In this document: positions 6,239-10,072 of the stretch, in pieces
Numbering within the stretch: position 1 is the stretch's first letter
Layout: each line of letters starts with the position of its first letter
From: Candidatus Hydrogenedentota bacterium
Lineage (GTDB): Bacteria; Hydrogenedentota; Hydrogenedentia; Hydrogenedentales; SLHB01
DNA length: 10,072 nucleotides
Reading direction: 5' to 3'
NCBI GenBank assembly: GCA_003552485.1
Contig: PUMX01000003.1
Span: 1-10,072, forward strand
The notes under the pieces: model-generated
Database searches by the model: none
The model's input: the letters and a program-made list of their open reading frames with translations, nothing else
What the model was told of the DNA's origin: nothing
Position numbers and translations under genes: made by a program

Positions 6239-7723
6239 TCAGGTCCAGCCCCGCACGACATCGATTCCCGCAAGCTCGCACCAAGCGGCGACGGTCTCAA
6301 CGTGCCGGCCGTAGGTCAGCACCGGATGCGAGTACTGGGCCATGACGCGTACATCGTCGACGCCGTCCACGGCCATGGTGTAGCCGTTTTGGCATCCGCC
6401 AATACCGTCCTCGTGGTGATCCGGCCGCATACTGCGGATGATGGTCCCCGAGCCTAGCCTAAGCGTGTCGTCTCCGATGAAGCGCCACAAGGTGGCCGGC
6501 TGATCCTCCTTGAAGTCGATTTGCAGCGTGACGCCCTGTTGCGTCTCATGGTGCGGCCGTATCTTGTAGGGGTGGGGCGGTTCGGTGAAACCGTCCATGC
6601 GCGTCGGGACCTGGCAATGGAAGCCCGCGTACTCGTTGGTGGCCGTGTGGATAGACGGGTTCGCCATGAATCCGGGCCGGTCCAGCAGGTAACCGCTCAG
6701 CAGCAACGTGAGCCCGGGATGAATATCCCGCTCGCACACGCCGGGCGCGCCTTCGTCAAGCAATTGACAATAGGCCAGGCATTGCACGTACGAGCCATCG
6801 CCTTCGCGCACAAGGCCCAGGCAATCCGTTGTCACAGCGTGGGAATCCGTTTCCTCCATGAGGCGCCGCAGGCCTACATAGTTCCGCGCCGCCTTAAGGA
6901 TGTCGTTCTCGGTGGGCTCCACAATCTCGACCGCATCTTCCATGAACCGCGCGGCGATTTCTTGCGCTTCTTCAGAATCTTCCGCGGCCCGCATGGCGTC
7001 CATGAGCCAATCCATGGGCATACGATGAACCACCGTGCCCAACGGCTCCAACCGTTCTTCGCGCTCTTCGTCTCCATGGAAGTCGGCGAAACGTGTATGC
7101 GCCATTTGCCAATGGGCTTTCAGCATCCGGGTGGCCGTCGCGAGCCAGTCCACCTGGTCCGTAGCGCCGACAAAGCAGTTGGGGCCGCCATCGATCATCC
7201 AACCCCGGGTGCCTTGAGGCGAATAAACCACGACCGGCATGCCTTCGGGCCGCGTATCGAGAAAGTGACTGATCTCGGGGTTCTGACGCGTAGCCATATG
7301 AACGATCAACGCGCCGTCGGCGTCGCCCTTTTCCTGCAAAAAAGCATCTACCGCGTCGTTATCCTTCAGCGGCGCGTGTTCGATATCAAGCGTCACATCA
7401 AGATCGGCGGCGGCGTCCTCGATGATGTCGGTGTAGAGTTGCTGATTCTCCGCGAGTGGGTAGCCCGCACCCGGCGCCATGTAAAACCGCTCGATATCCG
7501 GCCGGGCGAATCCCACCATGAGCCGCGGCTTTTCCGCGCCATCGCCAGGCAGCTTTGGCGCGCCCATTACCGCGCGCGCGCTTTGCCGGAACAGCCCGCT
7601 GTTCAGCGCCATGGCCGCGCAGCCCGCGGCGCCTAACCGGGTCAAGAACTGGCGGCGTCCCAATGGACAGCCCGCGGCTTTACTCGAAATCGATTTTTCG
7701 CCGTCACATCGCCTATTCATCAT
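6239..7723 (-). CDS. Tat-exported protein with L-fucose/L-arabinose isomerase-like fold
   Basis: A 494-residue protein whose N-terminus carries a twin-arginine signal: GRRQFLTRLG (22-31) followed by the hydrophobic AAGCAAMALNSGLF, with likely cleavage near Ala51 (QSARA-VMG). The mature part (from about 65) begins with an alpha/beta sugar-isomerase-like domain (LMVGFARPD, 68-76). The C-terminal half has features seen in the fucose isomerase-like family: TTDCLG (298-303), CERDIHPGLT (330-339) with candidate acidic ligands Glu331 and Asp333, and FHCQVPTRM (368-376) with His369. Tat export means it would fold in the cytoplasm, perhaps around a metal cofactor, and act outside. True isomerase activity is not shown; a non-enzymatic or different sugar-related role is possible. 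Start: ATG at 7723, or the adjacent ATG at 7720, which is better spaced (6 nt) from AAGGGGG. The upstream neighbour on the same strand is the propeller-malectin gene, 284 bp away with a hairpin between, so separate transcription is likely. Confidence 0.7.
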   Translation of the reverse strand: MMNRRCDGEKSISSKAAGCPLGRRQFLTRLGAAGCAAMALNSGLFRQSARAVMGAPKLPGDGAEKPRLMVGFARPDIERFYMAPGAGYPLAENQQLYTDIIEDAAADLDVTLDIEHAPLKDNDAVDAFLQEKGDADGALIVHMATRQNPEISHFLDTRPEGMPVVVYSPQGTRGWMIDGGPNCFVGATDQVDWLATATRMLKAHWQMAHTRFADFHGDEEREERLEPLGTVVHRMPMDWLMDAMRAAEDSEEAQEIAARFMEDAVEIVEPTENDILKAARNYVGLRRLMEETDSHAVTTDCLGLVREGDGSYVQCLAYCQLLDEGAPGVCERDIHPGLTLLLSGYLLDRPGFMANPSIHTATNEYAGFHCQVPTRMDGFTEPPHPYKIRPHHETQQGVTLQIDFKEDQPATLWRFIGDDTLRLGSGTIIRSMRPDHHEDGIGGCQNGYTMAVDGVDDVRVMAQYSHPVLTYGRHVETVAAWCELAGIDVVRGWT

Positions 7724-7726
7724 CTA

Positions 7727-7733
7727 CCCCCTT
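7727..7733 (-). promoter_or_regulatory. Ribosome binding site of the Tat isomerase-like gene
   Basis: On the minus strand AAGGGGG precedes two consecutive ATG codons. The spacer is 3 nt to the first (7723) and 6 nt to the second (7720), so translation may begin at the second. Confidence 0.45.
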
Positions 7734-7746
7734 GGTTTGTGCGCGC

Positions 7747-7769
7747 AAAAGAGCGCCCGCGCTCGCTTT
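7747..7769 (-). terminator. Hairpin plus T-run in the leader (attenuator candidate)
   Basis: On the minus strand, AAA, a GC bulge, then GAGCG-CGGG-CGCTC followed directly by TTTT. The 5-bp GC stem with tetraloop (7751-7764) is extended by AAA/TTT pairing across the bulge. It lies about 15 bp before the ribosome binding site, where an intrinsic attenuator could act. The stem is short, so the call is tentative. Confidence 0.3.
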
Positions 7770-7783
7770 CGGTGGTTCCTCGA

Positions 7784-7807
7784 GGGCGCAAGATACGGCC
7801 TGCGCCC
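7784..7807 (-). other. Leader stem-loop upstream of the Tat isomerase-like gene
   Basis: GGGCGCA (7784-7790) and TGCGCCC (7801-7807) form a perfect 7-bp stem with a 10-nt loop. It lies between the predicted promoter and the attenuator-like hairpin, so the leader would be structured. No known riboswitch class is recognised. Confidence 0.3.
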
Positions 7808-7831
7808 GTTGTCCCCCGATTTTGCCATTCA

Positions 7832-7861
7832 AGTATTCTTCTTGCGCTGTGGTTTTGTCAA
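7832..7861 (-). promoter_or_regulatory. Sigma70-like promoter candidate for the Tat isomerase-like gene
   Basis: On the minus strand a perfect -35 TTGACA (7861-7856) is followed after 18 bp by AATACT (7837-7832), which matches TATAAT at 4 of 6 bases. Transcription would begin near 7825, giving a leader of about 100 nt that contains the two hairpins at 7784-7807 and 7747-7769. Confidence 0.4.
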
Positions 7862-7932
7862 TGCTCATTCCGCAGTGACGCTCACGCGCTCGGAACACAA
7901 CAAGAGCCGCCTGTTCGTGGACAGAATAACGC

Positions 7933-7977
7933 CGCGCCGTGCGTCGTCTTGAACTTGATGTGACGACACACGGCGCG
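7933..7977 (-). terminator. 16-bp hairpin downstream of the propeller-malectin gene
   Basis: Arms 7933-7948 and 7962-7977 pair over 16 positions with a 13-nt loop. The single exception is C7942/A7968: a C-A mismatch on the plus strand but a G-U wobble on the minus strand, so the fold is intact only in minus-strand RNA. It begins 30 bp after the TAA at 8008-8010. The downstream minus-strand sequence (GTTATTCTG) is only mildly T-rich, so it may be an atypical terminator or a 3'-end stabiliser. Confidence 0.55.
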
Positions 7978-8007
7978 TTCATGCAATTCTTGTTGCGCCC
8001 GGATCAT

Positions 8008-10072
8008 TTAGTCCGTGGAGGCAAGCTCAACGTCGTTGGCGATCAACTCAATGCCGCTGATCACCGGATGACGTTCTGCATCTTCCGATTTGCGCAACGT
8101 GACAGTCATCGTCATCCCAGTGTCGATAGAGAATTCCTCGACGAGCGCGCGCAGGGACCCGCCCGCCTTTGCGGCGATATCCAGACCGCTAAGGACTTCC
8201 TCACCGTCGATCAGCACGTCAAAGACACGTTCGCCGGGTTGCGTATCGGAATCGAGTTCGGCGAAATGGAGCCGTACCGTGTAATTCGTTTCGAGAAGGT
8301 CGTAGATCTCGATGTCGGTATCCTCGTCCGAAAACTCCTTCAACGATGCGGCGACCCACTCTAGACCGTCGCCGTTGCCGGTTATGAACGAAGGATGCCG
8401 ATTGTGTGTTCCTTCCCTATCGTGCCAGATTCGGTCTGTTGTGCTGTCGACGCGCCGGCCGGGCGCGCCAAAGTTCAATCCATGGCCTTCCGGATCGGGC
8501 GGTGATCCTCCGTAAAGGGTCCACCGTTCGATGCTTGCGTCATCCGGCATATGAATGAGCGCTAACGAGGTCTGATGCGCGTAACTGCACGTGCATGTGC
8601 GCGTGTAGTCCAACGCGTTGAGCACTCCGTCCGCGGGAATCATATTGGCGGTGCAACCCGACCGGAACCCGCTGAAAAAGCCCGTGCCCGTATCGTGTTC
8701 GAGGTCGAAGTAGGCCGCATAGCCAGAGCGGAACAACAACAGGTTCTTACCTGCGTTTAACGTGCCGCAACCCTTGCGCCGGTTATAGGTCCAGGCGCTG
8801 GTTTCGCCGGTGTGTGGCTGTTCGCGCATGATCGGCTCGCCGGTCAACAGCGACACGGCGACTCCGTCCTTGAGCGCAGGCGACCTGTCTGGGTTGCCCG
8901 TGATCAGGATGTCGTCCCGGATGGCTCCCGGTAGATGGAAGCGTTCACTGCGTTCCCAAAGGATCTCGCCATCGCTTCCCCTGCGCGCCATGATATTCGC
9001 CGGTTCATCATCGGGTTGCCACCGCAAATCATGGCTGCCGCCTTCGACGAGCACATCGTGCGGTTCGCTGTACAGTAAGAATGTGCCGAACACTTCGCTG
9101 TCAGTGGTCCATTGTTCTTCGCCGGTGGACAAGTCCAGCGCCAGAATTCTGGAAGTCTCTTCGGGCTCTTCGCCACGTCGCGCCAGAAGCTGAAGCGCGT
9201 TTTCGGAAAGGCCATCAACGAGATATACGGTGTCGCTCGATGCGATAATCGCGTTGTGGCGAAAACCCGTTTGCGCCTCTGTTTCCCATTGAACCTCGCC
9301 GGTGTGACGGTCGAGCACCGCAATGCGCCGGCTGGATGTGCCGCTGTAGCTGGCTTCCCACCCGAGTATATGGTCGGGGGCGGAACCACGGTGATCCGGT
9401 AGCTCCTGATCCTCGAACATGTGTGGCTCGGCTGTTGTTATGAGGTAATCGCCAACCACCCGTAGCGTGCCCCAGTCGGGCACGTCTTCGTTCTCGTATA
9501 GCTCGGCCAAAGAACGTCCGGGTATCGGAAACTCGGCAAGCGTTTCGCCGGTGGCGAGATCGAGCCGGTGGATGTTCTCCTCATACCGCAAGTAGACGCT
9601 GTCAGGCTGGGATACAAACGGACTGCCTATATAGGTCGCGCCCGGTATGTTACTCATGTACACCTCTTCGCCCTCAGCCCAGCGTTCTTCCAGCGCGAGA
9701 TTGGTGGAGGAATGGCCAATGCCCGGAAATTCGCGCTCCCACAGCTCGCGTCCTGTGTAGACGCAACGCGCAGCAATGGTTTCGACGCCGAGGAAGACTT
9801 GGCGGCCGACGACGATCTGAGGCCGGGGGCCGCCGGAATGGCGCGGCAGAATATTGTTGTGGTCTGGGCCTCCAAACCAAAGCACACCCAGTGGCAGGCG
9901 TACCCGCTCATCCATCGAGAGCAGTGTGTTCGCGGCGTCGCGATATTGATGCGTCCATTGACCCGCGCCGGTGAGCGGGCCGCCGCGCACCGCGAAAAGG
10001 CCTTCCGGCCGCGCCTCGGCCGACACCTGGTCAACATCCGCGGTCGACGCCAGATCGGCCATAATGCGAGTC
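8008..10072 (-). CDS. PQQ-type beta-propeller protein with C-terminal malectin-like domain, 5' end cut by the window
   Basis: At least 684 residues from the ATG at 10062, but the frame stays open to the edge (codons reading T-R-I precede it). No signal peptide or ribosome binding site is visible, so the true start lies beyond the window. Residues 36-160 include QWTHQYRDAANT (35-46) and LGVLWFGGPDHNNILPRHS (58-76), signatures I associate with PQQ/BamB-like propellers of planctomycete-type bacteria. Propeller blade motifs of the form D-x-x-TGE-x-x-W recur: VYTGRELWE (101-109), LDLATGETL (167-175), LDRHTGEVQWE (250-260), LDLSTGEEQW (309-318) and GSDGEILWE (362-370). A cysteine-bearing segment follows, with GCG (431-433), RSGC (467-470) and TCTCSY (489-494). 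Residues about 527-676 form a malectin-like, probably carbohydrate-binding, domain (NYTVRLHFAE, ERVFDVLIDGEEV, HPVISGIEL). Export and glycan binding are inferred. PQQ cofactor use is not shown; such propellers are often non-enzymatic. Related proteins can carry an extra N-terminal domain, which cannot be checked here. Confidence 0.8.
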   Translation of the reverse strand, partial: TRIMADLASTADVDQVSAEARPEGLFAVRGGPLTGAGQWTHQYRDAANTLLSMDERVRLPLGVLWFGGPDHNNILPRHSGGPRPQIVVGRQVFLGVETIAARCVYTGRELWEREFPGIGHSSTNLALEERWAEGEEVYMSNIPGATYIGSPFVSQPDSVYLRYEENIHRLDLATGETLAEFPIPGRSLAELYENEDVPDWGTLRVVGDYLITTAEPHMFEDQELPDHRGSAPDHILGWEASYSGTSSRRIAVLDRHTGEVQWETEAQTGFRHNAIIASSDTVYLVDGLSENALQLLARRGEEPEETSRILALDLSTGEEQWTTDSEVFGTFLLYSEPHDVLVEGGSHDLRWQPDDEPANIMARRGSDGEILWERSERFHLPGAIRDDILITGNPDRSPALKDGVAVSLLTGEPIMREQPHTGETSAWTYNRRKGCGTLNAGKNLLLFRSGYAAYFDLEHDTGTGFFSGFRSGCTANMIPADGVLNALDYTRTCTCSYAHQTSLALIHMPDDASIERWTLYGGSPPDPEGHGLNFGAPGRRVDSTTDRIWHDREGTHNRHPSFITGNGDGLEWVAASLKEFSDEDTDIEIYDLLETNYTVRLHFAELDSDTQPGERVFDVLIDGEEVLSGLDIAAKAGGSLRALVEEFSIDTGMTMTVTLRKSEDAERHPVISGIELIANDVELASTD

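Noticed and set aside
6521..7636. 371-codon plus-strand frame opposite the Tat isomerase-like gene
   Set aside because: The minus strand has a Tat signal, a ribosome binding site and family motifs; the plus frame is rich in Arg and His, as expected of an antisense shadow.

Overview
The window (GC-rich, roughly 60 % by eye) looks like a chromosomal segment of a Gram-negative-type bacterium outside the best-studied phyla. Three things point to a Planctomycetota-, Hydrogenedentota- or Verrucomicrobiota-like host: a PQQ-type beta-propeller protein ending in a malectin-like domain, a Tat-exported fucose-isomerase-like protein, and an imuB-dnaE2 mutasome cassette. The phylum is an inference from gene content only.

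Left half (1-4732, plus strand): an SOS-mutagenesis cassette. A possible last few codons of imuA overlap the start of imuB, a Y-family polymerase homologue that has lost its catalytic acidic residues. imuB in turn overlaps dnaE2, an error-prone C-family polymerase, by a GTGA junction. In characterised bacteria ImuA, ImuB and DnaE2 act together in damage-induced translesion synthesis, and ImuB links DnaE2 to the sliding clamp. The most unusual feature is an in-frame block inside dnaE2 (about 3914-4007). It holds three 30-bp tandem units and a short perfect C-run/G-run palindrome, and looks like a dispersed palindromic repeat that landed in the gene and stayed open.

Middle (4733-6238): a 203-bp non-coding gap, then a secreted M14-type zinc carboxypeptidase homologue (4936-6024) with its full set of catalytic motifs. 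It converges on the next gene, and a perfect 16-bp-stem hairpin lies between the two.

Right half (6239-10072, minus strand): two genes read right to left. The upstream one (8008 to beyond the window edge) is a large beta-propeller protein with a C-terminal malectin-like domain; its N-terminus is cut off. It is followed by a 16-bp hairpin, a promoter candidate and a structured leader, and then a Tat-signal protein related to the L-fucose/L-arabinose isomerase fold (6239-7723). Together with the peptidase they suggest an extracytoplasmic glycan- or peptide-handling region, unrelated to the repair cassette except by position. No tRNA, rRNA, CRISPR array, transposase or phage gene was seen.
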